Assembly (NCBI RefSeq): GCF_003719305.1
Contig: NZ_RARC01000014.1
Coordinates: forward strand, 92,585 to 156,584
Origin: Mycolicibacterium stellerae
GTDB lineage: Bacteria; Actinomycetota; Actinomycetes; Mycobacteriales; Mycobacteriaceae
Direction of reading: 5' to 3'
Length of the DNA stretch: 64,000 bases
Shown here: positions 17,669 to 25,934 of the stretch, one piece after another
How the letters are laid out: the number at the start of each line of letters is the position of its first letter
How positions within the stretch are numbered: position 1 is the stretch's first letter
Notes under the pieces: model-generated
Told to the model about the DNA's origin: nothing
Seen by the model: only the letters and a program-made list of their open reading frames with translations
Databases searched by the model: none
Translations under genes and position numbers: made by a program

Positions 17669-18778
17669 ATGGCAGAAGTCGAGTTTCGTGACGTCACGCG
17701 GCGTTACCCGGGTGGCGTGGTCGCGCTGAACCGCCTCAACCTGACCGTGGCGGACGGCGAGTTCCTCATCCTCGTCGGCCCGTCGGGGTGCGGGAAGAGC
17801 ACCGCCCTTCGCCTGTTGGCCGGGCTCGACAAGCCGTCCTCGGGCGAGATCAGGATCGGCGGCACGGTGGTCAACAACCTGGCCCCCGGCGACCGCGACA
17901 TCGCGATGGTGTTCCAGAACTATGCGCTCTACCCGCACATGTCGGTCTACCGCAACCTGGCATACGGCCTTCGGCAGCGACGGACGCCGCGCGCCGAGGT
18001 CGATCGGCGGGTGCGCGAGACGGCTGCACTGTTGGAGATCGACCAGCTCCTCGACCGCAAGCCGGGCCAGCTGTCGGGCGGCCAACGCCAGCGGGTCGCC
18101 ATGGGTCGCGCGCTGGTGCGCAAGCCACAGGCGTTCCTGCTCGACGAGCCGCTGTCGAACCTCGACGCGAAACTTCGCAACCAGGTCCGCGGCGACCTCA
18201 AGCGTCTGCACCGCGAACTACCGGTCACGTCGATCTACGTCACCCACGACCAGGTCGAAGCGATGACGCTCGGCGACCGGCTGTGCGTGATGGCGGGCGG
18301 CGAAGTGCAACAGATCGGCACCACCGACGACATCTACAACCGGCCTGCCAACACGTTCGTCGCCGCGTTCATGGGCAGTCCGCCGATGAACCTGCTTCCG
18401 GCCGAGGTCCGCTCCGGGGTCCTGCACGTCGGCGACGCCGTCCTGACGGCGGTTCCGTCAGCGGACGGGCCGGTGACCGTGGGGGTGCGCCCCGAGCACC
18501 TGCGGCTGCACGGCAGTTACGCCGAGGGGATGGTGCCCGCCCGCGTCGACTTCGTCGAACCGCTTGGCAGCCACGTCCTGGTGACCGCGCTGGTCGACGT
18601 GCACGATGACGACTCGGCTACCGCGCCGAAGGAGGCGCGGGTGATCATCCAGGCGCCCGCGGGCACCGACTTCGACTCCGGCACCCGAATCGGCCTCGAG
18701 ATGCCGCAGGAGCGGACGTACTTTTTCGATGCCGATACCGGGGATGTCCGAACCAGCCGCGAGCGAATCGCACTCTGA
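17669..18778 (+). CDS. ABC transporter ATPase, MsmK/UgpC family
   Basis: 369-residue ATP-binding protein of carbohydrate importers. Walker A GPSGCGKST (about 36-44), Q-loop VFQNYALYPHMSV, signature LSGGQRQRVAMGRAL, Walker B FLLDEPLSNLD and the H-loop YVTHDQVEA are intact. A C-terminal TOBE/MOP region (about 240-369, including VGVRPEHLRL) is typical of MsmK, UgpC and MalK and can mediate regulation. It closes the nine-gene sugar operon; the next gene is 182 bp away. In actinobacteria one MsmK-type ATPase may serve several importers, but here it is physically linked to one. Confidence 0.9.
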   Translation: MAEVEFRDVTRRYPGGVVALNRLNLTVADGEFLILVGPSGCGKSTALRLLAGLDKPSSGEIRIGGTVVNNLAPGDRDIAMVFQNYALYPHMSVYRNLAYGLRQRRTPRAEVDRRVRETAALLEIDQLLDRKPGQLSGGQRQRVAMGRALVRKPQAFLLDEPLSNLDAKLRNQVRGDLKRLHRELPVTSIYVTHDQVEAMTLGDRLCVMAGGEVQQIGTTDDIYNRPANTFVAAFMGSPPMNLLPAEVRSGVLHVGDAVLTAVPSADGPVTVGVRPEHLRLHGSYAEGMVPARVDFVEPLGSHVLVTALVDVHDDDSATAPKEARVIIQAPAGTDFDSGTRIGLEMPQERTYFFDADTGDVRTSRERIAL

Positions 18779-18813
18779 CACGCCGCTGCCGGCGCATCGT
18801 TCTGCCCGCCTCC

Positions 18814-18830
18814 GAGCGAATATTTCGCTC
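18814..18830. promoter_or_regulatory. Palindrome sAGCGAAnnnTTCGCTs, copy 1
   Basis: GAGCGAATATTTCGCTC: 7-bp perfect arms around a 3-bp centre, in the 182-bp gap between the ABC ATPase and the S33-type hydrolase, 131 bp upstream of the hydrolase ATG. The same 17-bp layout occurs twice at 32397-32451 before the purine permease. That recurrence in intergenic DNA only is what suggests a regulator-binding site. The protein that binds it is unknown. Confidence 0.5.
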
Positions 18831-18960
18831 ACAACATTGAAACCGCACACTCGCCCAACGCGGCACTTTGGACACTCAAGCTCGGGCCATTGGTCCCTAC
18901 TCCCTGCCAGCCACCCGAGCAAGGGTGGGTTCGAGAACATAAAACCGTTGGAAAGCATGC

Positions 18961-19956
18961 ATGAGGCGCCCGCGTCGTACACCTTCGTTTCGAACGCCCG
19001 CGGGCGAGATCGTGCCAGGAAGTGTCGCTGAAGTCGGTTACTGTCGCCTCGGTGGCGTCGACCAATGGGTGATGATCCGCGGCGAGAATCTCGCCAACCC
19101 ACCGCTCATCCATCTGCACGGCGGGCCGGGTTTCAGCGAGACCCGTCTGTTGCGTCACTTCAATTCCGATCTGGAGAAGCGATTCACCGTCGTCTACTGG
19201 GACCAACGCGGCGCGGGGAAATCTTTCGATCGGTCGCTTTCTGAATCGTCGATGACAGTCGACCAATTCATCGCCGACCTCGATGAGCTGGTCGACATGG
19301 TCTGCGCCCGCGTCGGCCAGGAGCAGGTCGTGCTCCACGGACATTCGTGGGGGTCCGCGCTCGGCGTGCTGTATGCCGCCCGTTACCCGCAACGGGTCGC
19401 CGCCTACGTCGGCACGGGCCAGATCGGCGATTGGCCGGCCGCGGAGTCGGCTTCCTACGCCTACGCGCTCGCCGAGGCGCAACGTCGCAACAACCGCACA
19501 GCCCTTAAAGCCCTGCGCACCATCGGCCCGCCGCCGTATCCCGCGTCCAGCGTGTTCAAGGAGCGGACCTGGGTGCAGCGCGTCGACGGACAATTGGGTC
19601 CGAGAGCCTTATGGCGATTCGGACGGATCGCGCTCGGCGGCACCGAGTCGACCCTTCTCGATCTGCCTCGTCAGGTCCGCGGCTTCCGCTTCTCGATGAC
19701 CGCGATGTGGGACGAGGTGAGCTCCCTCAATCTCCTGCAGGACGCTCCCGAGTTGCGCGTGCCTGTCTTCTTCTTCCTCGGCCGACACGATCACTGGGTG
19801 CCACCCGAGACGAGCATGGCGTATTTCGATGCGCTCAGCGCAACCTCTAAAAAGGTTCTCTGGTTCGACGAGTCCGGGCATGAACCCTTCGTGGACGAAC
19901 CAGACGAGTTCAACCAAGCGGTCGCCGAGATGGTACGACCTCTTGTAGCGCGATGA
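18961..19956 (+). CDS. Alpha/beta hydrolase, proline-iminopeptidase-like (S33)
   Basis: 331-residue alpha/beta hydrolase. The S33-type oxyanion motif HGGPGFSET (about residue 51), the DQRGAGKS turn, nucleophile Ser in GHSWGSALG (about 126), acid in GRHDHWV (about 278) and His in ESGHEPF are all present. Relatives cleave N-terminal proline or hydrolyse other amides and esters; HGGPG alone does not fix the substrate. The ATG at 18961 is preceded by GGAAAG. The leader holds a 17-bp palindrome shared with the purine permease leader, suggesting control separate from the sugar operon upstream. Confidence 0.83.
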   Translation: MRRPRRTPSFRTPAGEIVPGSVAEVGYCRLGGVDQWVMIRGENLANPPLIHLHGGPGFSETRLLRHFNSDLEKRFTVVYWDQRGAGKSFDRSLSESSMTVDQFIADLDELVDMVCARVGQEQVVLHGHSWGSALGVLYAARYPQRVAAYVGTGQIGDWPAAESASYAYALAEAQRRNNRTALKALRTIGPPPYPASSVFKERTWVQRVDGQLGPRALWRFGRIALGGTESTLLDLPRQVRGFRFSMTAMWDEVSSLNLLQDAPELRVPVFFFLGRHDHWVPPETSMAYFDALSATSKKVLWFDESGHEPFVDEPDEFNQAVAEMVRPLVAR

Positions 19957-20015
19957 CTTCACCGCCGACGACGGAGGCAGGCGCCTTTGGCCCAGTAACC
20001 AAGCGAATGTAGTCG

Positions 20016-21614
20016 GTGTATGACCGCAGCATTTCGCTGAGCGGGCCCGCGACGACCCGTAGCATCCACCGCGTGCCGACGGATGCTCCTGCCGATAGGG
20101 ACCATCAATACGTCTCGGGCCTGGCGGCCGTGATGACGGTCATCGCCATGGGCCTCGGCTATGCGATCTCGATCGGCGACCCGACCATCCTGTCGGCCAA
20201 CCTGCAGGTCGTCTCGAAGGGTCTGCAGATCTCGGGTGCCACCTCGACATTCGTGGCCAGCCTGGCCACTTTGACGCTTGCGGCCGCCGTGCTCAGCGCG
20301 GGCGCTCTCGGCGACCTCTACGGCATGCGACGCATGTACTTGATCGGGTTGGCAGGCGCGGTCGCGTTCAGTGCACTGGCCGCCGCCGCGCCGAACGTGG
20401 CGGTGTTGATCGTGGCCCGCGCAGGTGCCGGGGTGGCGCTGGCGTTCCTGGTCGGACTGTCGCTGGCGATCACCAACGCGGTGTTCCCGCCGGGTCGGCG
20501 GGCCGCGGCAATCGCGGCCTACTTCGGCGTGGGATACGCCGTCGCAACCCCGCTGCCCGCGCTCGGCGGCGCGCTGGCTCACGCCATCGGTTGGCGCGCA
20601 TGCTTTTTCGCCGTACCGGTCGTCGCTGCCATTGGCTTGGTCATCACGTGGCGATTCGTGCCAGAAACGGTGCGCGCCAGCCGGCGCCTCGACCTCGTAG
20701 GACTGGCGCTGTTCGCTGTCGCGCTGTTGGGAATCATCTTCGGTACCTCGCGAATGGAGACGGGCATCGACCTCGTCGGCCTGGTATCCATCACGGTCGG
20801 CTTGGTGGCCGCAGCCGCGTTCGTGATGCAGGAACTCCGCACCCCGGCTCCGGCACTGGACATGCGGGTCTTCCGCTCGAGCCGGTTCAACGCGGCCGTG
20901 ACCGCCGGGGTGGTGTTCAACATCGTGCTCGGCGGGTCGATGGTCCTGCTGGCCTTCTATCTCGTCACCATCCGCAAGGAATCACCCGAGCTGATGGGTC
21001 TGCTGTTGATTCCCGCCACCGGGATGGCTGCGCTGGCGGCGTTCTCCGTCGGCCCTGTCGCGAATCGGTTCGGCGCCCGCACGGTGCTGGTCGGCGGGCT
21101 CGCCGTCATGCTCGCCGGCCTGCTGGTGCTGAGGTCGTTCGACCTGCACACGTCTCGACCGGTGGTGTTCATCACCACGGCGCTCATCGTGGTCGGCGGC
21201 GCACTCGTCACGACACCCCAGGCCACGATCATGATGAGCAGCGCGCCCGCTGAGCTCGGCGGCGCCATCTCGGCCGTCAAGAGCGCCGTCAACGAGGGCG
21301 GCTACTCCCTCGGGCCTGCGCTCTTCGCGCTTGTCGGGATCAACCTCTTCCTCACCGACAGCGTCCACGACCTCTCCGGGTCCGGGCTCACCCGCGCCGA
21401 AACACGCGAGGCCCTGCTGACCGTGCACGGCGGCCGAGGAGCGCATCTGGTCAACCCGGAGCAGGCGCGGCTGGTGGTCGAGCAGGCGCCGCACAACGCG
21501 GTCGACGCGATTCACACGTTGAGCCTGATTATGGCCGTCGGCCCGATCGCGGCGATCATCCTGGCTCTTTGGCTGATCAAACCGGGCGCCGACGCCAGGG
21601 CGGTGCAGCCCTAG
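20016..21614 (+). CDS. MFS transporter, DHA2-type (14-helix)
   Basis: Integral membrane transporter of up to 532 residues. About 14 hydrophobic segments and the MFS loop motifs (GALGDLYGMRRMYLIG between helices 2 and 3; FIITW-like SFVPETVR-type sequence RFVPETVRASRRLD after helix 6) indicate a proton-driven drug or metabolite exporter of the DHA2 group. A large extracytoplasmic loop (SVHDLSGSGLTRAETREALL region) precedes the last helix. The GTG at 20016 is the longest start; GTG at 20073 is a reasonable alternative that trims a tail with little family character. It stands 59 bp after the hydrolase gene and converges on the monooxygenase gene. Confidence 0.85.
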   Translation: MYDRSISLSGPATTRSIHRVPTDAPADRDHQYVSGLAAVMTVIAMGLGYAISIGDPTILSANLQVVSKGLQISGATSTFVASLATLTLAAAVLSAGALGDLYGMRRMYLIGLAGAVAFSALAAAAPNVAVLIVARAGAGVALAFLVGLSLAITNAVFPPGRRAAAIAAYFGVGYAVATPLPALGGALAHAIGWRACFFAVPVVAAIGLVITWRFVPETVRASRRLDLVGLALFAVALLGIIFGTSRMETGIDLVGLVSITVGLVAAAAFVMQELRTPAPALDMRVFRSSRFNAAVTAGVVFNIVLGGSMVLLAFYLVTIRKESPELMGLLLIPATGMAALAAFSVGPVANRFGARTVLVGGLAVMLAGLLVLRSFDLHTSRPVVFITTALIVVGGALVTTPQATIMMSSAPAELGGAISAVKSAVNEGGYSLGPALFALVGINLFLTDSVHDLSGSGLTRAETREALLTVHGGRGAHLVNPEQARLVVEQAPHNAVDAIHTLSLIMAVGPIAAIILALWLIKPGADARAVQP

Positions 21615-21658
21615 ATGCCGTACCGTGTTCGCCCCTCGGGCGCGCTGTCGTTGCACCG

Positions 21659-23248
21659 TCATCGCGTCGTGAGCACCAATCCCGGATAGCCTTGGGCCGC
21701 AATATCGTCCAACGATCTGCGATAATTGCCGAACCCGCCGATGTAGGGCATGAACACGCGCTTCTTACCGTCGATGTTGGAGCCCAGGTACCACGACGAC
21801 TCGGCCCTCGGGAACAGCGTGCGCTCCGCGGCCTCGGCCACGTGCGCCGTCCACGCCCGCGCGGCGTCGCGGCGCGGCTCCACCTCGGTGATCCCTTGAT
21901 TTCTCGACTCGACCATCAGCCCGACGGCCCAGTCCACCTGTACCTCCGCATGCAGCACCATGTTCGCCAGCACCGAGGGGCTGCCCGGCCCGCTGAAGTT
22001 GAACAGGTTCGGCAGCCGCGGCACCATTACCCCCAGGAAGGTGACCGGGCCGTCGGCCCAGATCTCCGACAGCCGCTGCCCGTCCTGGCCTGTCGGGTCG
22101 ATCCGCGTCATCGCGCCCGTCAGCGCGTCGAAGCCGGTCGCGAACACCAGCACATCGCACTCGTAGTTGGCCTCGCCCGTTCGCACACCGTCTGGCGAGA
22201 TCGCCTCGATCGGCTCGCGGCGCAGGTTCACCAGCAACACATTGTCGCGGTTGAACGTCGCGTAGTAGCCCGCGTCGGTGCAGATGCGCTTCGTCCCGAT
22301 CGGATGGTCGGTGGGGATCAGGTCCTCGGCGACGGCCGGGTCGTCGACGATCTCGCGGACGCGGTCCTCGGCGAACTGGCGCGCGATGTCGTTGGCCTCG
22401 AGCACCGACGTCTGGTCGGGGAACGTCTTGCTGAACAGCACGCCGCCGTCGCGCCAGCGCAGCCACATCGCCTCGTCCCGTTCCTCGGGATCCGTGTCGA
22501 GCGCGTTCTTGTGATACGTGCCGTGCGGTGTGCCTGCGGGTGCGTACGCCGAGCGCTGCCTGCGGTCCGGATACTCCCGTTTGATGCGCGCGACGTCCTC
22601 GCCCGACCACGGGTGGTTCGGCATCGGGATCGTGTAGTTCGGCGACCGCTGGAACACCACCAGCGACTGGGCCTGCTCGGCGAGGATCGGCGTCACCTGG
22701 ATGCCCGACGAGCCCGTGCCGATAACGCCGATCTTCTTGCCGCGCAAATCTGGATCGCCGCGGGGCCACGCCGCGGTGAAATACACCTCCCCCGCGAAAT
22801 CGTCGAGGCCGGGAATGTCGGGCCGGTTCACTGCCGAAAGGCAGCCCGTCGCGCACAACAGAAACCGGGCGCGGTGTGTCTCGCCCGTCGATGTCTGCAC
22901 CACCCACTCGCCCGCATCGAAACGGGCACCGACGACCTCGGTGTCGAAGAGGTAGTGCCGCCGCAGGTCGTACCGGTCGGCGACGTGGTCGAGATACGCA
23001 AGGATCTCGGGTTGCGCCGCAAAACGCTCCGTCCACGTCCACTCGTTCTGCAGGTCTTCGTCGAAAGAGTATGAGTAGTCGACACTTTCGACGTCGCAGC
23101 GCGCGCCGGGATAGCGGTTCCAGTACCAGGTGCCGCCGACGCTCGGTGCCGCCTCGATACCCGTTACAGACATGCCCTCCGACAGACAGCGATGCACGGC
23201 GTACAGCCCGGCGAAGCCCGCGCCGATCACGATCGCGTCCGTACTCAC
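21659..23248 (-). CDS. Flavin monooxygenase, Baeyer-Villiger type with altered fingerprint
   Basis: 529-residue FAD/NADPH monooxygenase. The N-terminal FAD motif is GAGFAG (9-14), followed by GGTWYWNRYPGARCDVES, characteristic of Baeyer-Villiger enzymes; the NADPH motif is GTGSSG (VIGTGSSGIQVTPIL). The BVMO fingerprint FxGxxxHxxxWP appears as FAGEVYFTAAWP, with Phe in place of the conserved His. The GTG at 23248 is chosen because it overlaps the esterase stop by four bases and starts right before the FAD strand. Paired BVMO and esterase genes commonly convert a ketone to an ester and then hydrolyse it; that coupling is likely here if the enzyme is active. Confidence 0.85.
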   Translation of the reverse strand: MSTDAIVIGAGFAGLYAVHRCLSEGMSVTGIEAAPSVGGTWYWNRYPGARCDVESVDYSYSFDEDLQNEWTWTERFAAQPEILAYLDHVADRYDLRRHYLFDTEVVGARFDAGEWVVQTSTGETHRARFLLCATGCLSAVNRPDIPGLDDFAGEVYFTAAWPRGDPDLRGKKIGVIGTGSSGIQVTPILAEQAQSLVVFQRSPNYTIPMPNHPWSGEDVARIKREYPDRRQRSAYAPAGTPHGTYHKNALDTDPEERDEAMWLRWRDGGVLFSKTFPDQTSVLEANDIARQFAEDRVREIVDDPAVAEDLIPTDHPIGTKRICTDAGYYATFNRDNVLLVNLRREPIEAISPDGVRTGEANYECDVLVFATGFDALTGAMTRIDPTGQDGQRLSEIWADGPVTFLGVMVPRLPNLFNFSGPGSPSVLANMVLHAEVQVDWAVGLMVESRNQGITEVEPRRDAARAWTAHVAEAAERTLFPRAESSWYLGSNIDGKKRVFMPYIGGFGNYRRSLDDIAAQGYPGLVLTTR

Positions 23249-24186
23249 GCTGACACCTCCACCGCCGTCGCGAGCAGCCCCCGCATATCGGCCCATAGCA
23301 ATTCTCGGCCCGCAGCACCGGCCGAGAACGGCATGATTGTCATGAACCCGTGAAACAAGCCCGGGTAATCACGATGCACCACAGGCACATTCGCGAGCCG
23401 GAGCCGTTGCGCGTACGCCACGCCCTCGCTGTGCAGCACGTCGAACCCGGCGGTCACCACGATCGCGGGCGGCAGGCCCTCGTGCGATTCGGCTCGGGCC
23501 GGTGCCACCAGATACTCCGGCGAGGGCATCTTGTCGTCGAGGTATTGCCGCCAGTAATACTGCATCGCATCGCGGGTGTTGACATATCCCGTCGAGTACT
23601 TGCGATAGCTCTCGGTGTCGAAGAACGGCTCGATGACCGGATAGATCAGCAGTTGCCCGGCAGGCATCCGCGCACTGCGTTCGCGGCATATCAGGGCGGT
23701 CACGGCGGCGAGGTTGCCGCCCGCGCTGTCGCCCGCGATCAGCACCCGCGACGGGTCGACGCCGAGTTCGTCGGCCTGCTCGATCGCCCAACACCACGCG
23801 GCGAACACATCCTCGACGGCCGCGGGCGCCCGATGCTCCGGCGCCAACCGGTAGTCCACCGACACAACGACCGTCTCGGTGAACCGCGACATCGCCCGGC
23901 AGAAGCCGTCGTGTGAGTCGAGGTCGCAGAGCACGAACCCGCCGCCGTGCGCGAACACCACCGCCGGGCGCGGCTGACTGTCGCCGTGCGGTCGGTAGAT
24001 CCGCACGGCCAGGTCGCCAGCGGGGCCGGGGATGAGGAGGTCCTCGGCGCTCGCCACATCGTCGAGGTTCGCGACGGGAATCCGCCGACCGGCGATCGCG
24101 GCCCGCGCCTGCTGCGGCGTCATCGTCTCGACCGGTGTACGTGCGTCGTCCATGGAGCGCATGAACTCCTGCACGCCGTCGTCCAT
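23245..24186 (-). CDS. Alpha/beta hydrolase, HSL-family esterase
   Basis: 313-residue hormone-sensitive-lipase-type esterase. The HGGG oxyanion motif (FAHGGGFVLCD, about residue 78), nucleophile motif GDSAGGN (about 150), acid in TAGFDVLHSEG and His in LFHGFM are all present. The ATG at 24186 is preferred over an upstream start because MDDGVQEFMRSM begins family-like sequence. It is translationally coupled to the downstream BVMO-like gene (GTGA overlap) and divergent from the P450 gene with only 64 bp between start codons. Short- to medium-chain esters or lactones are typical substrates; none can be assigned. Confidence 0.87.
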   Translation of the reverse strand: MDDGVQEFMRSMDDARTPVETMTPQQARAAIAGRRIPVANLDDVASAEDLLIPGPAGDLAVRIYRPHGDSQPRPAVVFAHGGGFVLCDLDSHDGFCRAMSRFTETVVVSVDYRLAPEHRAPAAVEDVFAAWCWAIEQADELGVDPSRVLIAGDSAGGNLAAVTALICRERSARMPAGQLLIYPVIEPFFDTESYRKYSTGYVNTRDAMQYYWRQYLDDKMPSPEYLVAPARAESHEGLPPAIVVTAGFDVLHSEGVAYAQRLRLANVPVVHRDYPGLFHGFMTIMPFSAGAAGRELLWADMRGLLATAVEVSA

Positions 24187-24250
24187 GATCGGCACCGTAA
24201 TGCACGAACGCTGGCTACCATCACGAAAAGGTCCACCCGAGGAGTTCCGC

Positions 24251-25507
24251 ATGAGCCCATCCGTTCCTCACCTGCGCGAAGCCCCGCCCAACCTGCCGCC
24301 CGGCTTCGACTTCACCGATCCCGAGATCTACGCGCACCGGTTGCCGACGGAGGAACTCGCCGAGGTCCGCCGGGTTGCGCCGATCTGGTGGAACGAGCAG
24401 CCGGCCGATGTCGGCGGGTTCGGCGACGGTGGGTTCTGGGTGGTCAGCAGGCACCGTGACGTCCGCGAGGTGTCGCTGCGCAGCGACGTGTTCTCGTCGG
24501 CGGCCAAGACCGTTGTCCCCCACTTCAAGCCGTCGGTGGACGTCGAGGGACAGATCAAGGCCTCCAAGCTGTCCATGCTGATGATGGACGACCCCGAACA
24601 CGCCCGACTACGCAAGATCATCTCCCGCGGGTTCACGCCCCGCGCCGTCGACCGGCTTCGCGCCGAGCTCGACGAGCGGGCACAGCGCGTCGCCGCTGAA
24701 GCCGCCGCCAAGGACTCCGGCGACTTCGTCCTTCAGGTCGCGCGCGAACTGCCGCTGCAGGCCATCGCCGGGCTTCTCGGTGTTCCGCTGGAAGACCGCA
24801 ACAAGCTCTTCGAATGGACGAACCAGATGATCGGTGGCGACGACCCCGAGTTCGCGGAATTCGACTCACTGGGTGCAACGGGCGAGTTGATCTGGTACGC
24901 AATGCAATTAGCGCAGCGAAAGGCCGAGGAGCCCGGCGAAGACATCGTCAGCACGCTGATCGACTCCGAAGCAGACGGGCAGCTGACCGAGGCCGAGTTC
25001 GGCATGTTCGTCGTGACGCTGACGGTGGCGGGCAACGAGACGACCCGCAACTCGATCACCCAGGGAATGATGGCGTTCACCGACAACCCCGAGCAGTGGG
25101 AGTTGTTCAAGGCGCAGCGACCGAAGACCGCCGCCGACGAGATCATCCGCTGGGCGTCGCCGATCACGGCGTTCCAGCGGACGGCGCTGGTCGATACAGA
25201 GCTCGGCGGCGTAGCGATCAAGAAGGGGCAGCGGCTGGTGTTGTTCTACCGGTCGGCGAACTTCGACGAGGACGTCTTCGACGACCCCTACACATTCGAC
25301 ATCATGCGGGATCCCAACCCGCACCTGGGGTTTGGTGGCACGGGCGCGCACTACTGTGTCGGCGCCAACCTCGCCAGGATGACCATCGACCTGATGTTCA
25401 ACGCGATCGCCGACCACATCCCCCACCTCACGCCCGTCTCCGCGCCGGAGCGGCTGCGGTCGAGCTTCATCAACGGGATCAAGCACTGGCAGGTCGAATA
25501 CCGGTGA
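24251..25507 (+). CDS. cyp125: Cytochrome P450, CYP125-type (steroid C26/C27 hydroxylase)
   Basis: 418-residue P450. Landmarks are the I-helix AGNETTRNSITQ (about 260), the ExxR motif in ADEIIRWASP and the heme-Cys motif FGGTGAHYCVGANLA (about 365). The sequence follows M. tuberculosis CYP125A1 as I remember it over long stretches: NLPPGFDFTDPEIYA at the start, RLRKIISRGFTPRAV, the shared ITQGMMAF stretch and INGIKHWQVEY at the end. CYP125 oxidises the terminal methyl of the cholesterol side chain to the acid. The ATG at 24251 has a clear GAGGAG site. It faces the esterase gene and is followed by an SDR remnant and an igr-like operon, fitting steroid side-chain breakdown. No KstR-like site was recognised by eye. 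Confidence 0.87.
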   Translation: MSPSVPHLREAPPNLPPGFDFTDPEIYAHRLPTEELAEVRRVAPIWWNEQPADVGGFGDGGFWVVSRHRDVREVSLRSDVFSSAAKTVVPHFKPSVDVEGQIKASKLSMLMMDDPEHARLRKIISRGFTPRAVDRLRAELDERAQRVAAEAAAKDSGDFVLQVARELPLQAIAGLLGVPLEDRNKLFEWTNQMIGGDDPEFAEFDSLGATGELIWYAMQLAQRKAEEPGEDIVSTLIDSEADGQLTEAEFGMFVVTLTVAGNETTRNSITQGMMAFTDNPEQWELFKAQRPKTAADEIIRWASPITAFQRTALVDTELGGVAIKKGQRLVLFYRSANFDEDVFDDPYTFDIMRDPNPHLGFGGTGAHYCVGANLARMTIDLMFNAIADHIPHLTPVSAPERLRSSFINGIKHWQVEYR

Positions 25508-25535
25508 ATGCGCCGCCCTTCGGCGAGGGTGCCGT

Positions 25536-25934
25536 TTCGTACGCAACACGCCGCGGCAAGTCAAATATTTCGGCGCGCTGTGGATGTCGGAGCTCGCGCG
25601 TCGCAACCCGCAGCTGCGGCTCGTCACTGTGAGCCCGGGAAACACGGCTGGCACCGACGTCTTCAGAGACATGGGCACAATTCTGACGCCTTTGATGAAT
25701 CGGATCCTCATGCCGTACGTACTGCCAAGGCTCGGCCTCGCTCATCCGGTCGATACGGGCGCTCGTCGACTGGTCCACGCCTCGGTGACAGATGAGCTCG
25801 ACAGCGGCAAGTTCTACGCAAGCGCCGCCAAGACGTTGACGGGGCCGCTCGTCGACCAGGCCGGTATCGTCGCCGACTTCGCCGATCCGACGATCCAGCG
25901 CCACGCCTACCAGGCCGTTCACCGCTTCCTGTAG
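25536..25934 (+). pseudogene. 3' remnant of a short-chain dehydrogenase/reductase
   Basis: The frame ending at 25934 reads as the last third of an SDR. KYFGALWMSELARRN (from about 25563) matches the helix after the catalytic Tyr-Lys, then LRLVTVSPGNTAGTDVF matches the PG-motif strand, then a C-terminal helix region. The Rossmann GxxxGxG motif and the catalytic Ser/Tyr are missing because the frame runs straight back into the P450 stop region. The only ATG is internal (25584), giving 116 residues that cannot form the fold. This looks like a gene whose 5' two-thirds was deleted when it was joined behind the P450. Its end overlaps the convergent ligase gene by 16 bp. Confidence 0.65.

Noticed and set aside
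21765..23318. Second long minus-strand frame over the BVMO-like gene
   Set aside because: Arg/Pro-rich shadow of the real gene; no FAD motifs in that frame.
24187..24250. KstR operator between the esterase and the CYP125-type gene
   Set aside because: No convincing AAC-spacer-GTT palindrome could be found by eye; steroid regulation remains only an inference from gene content.
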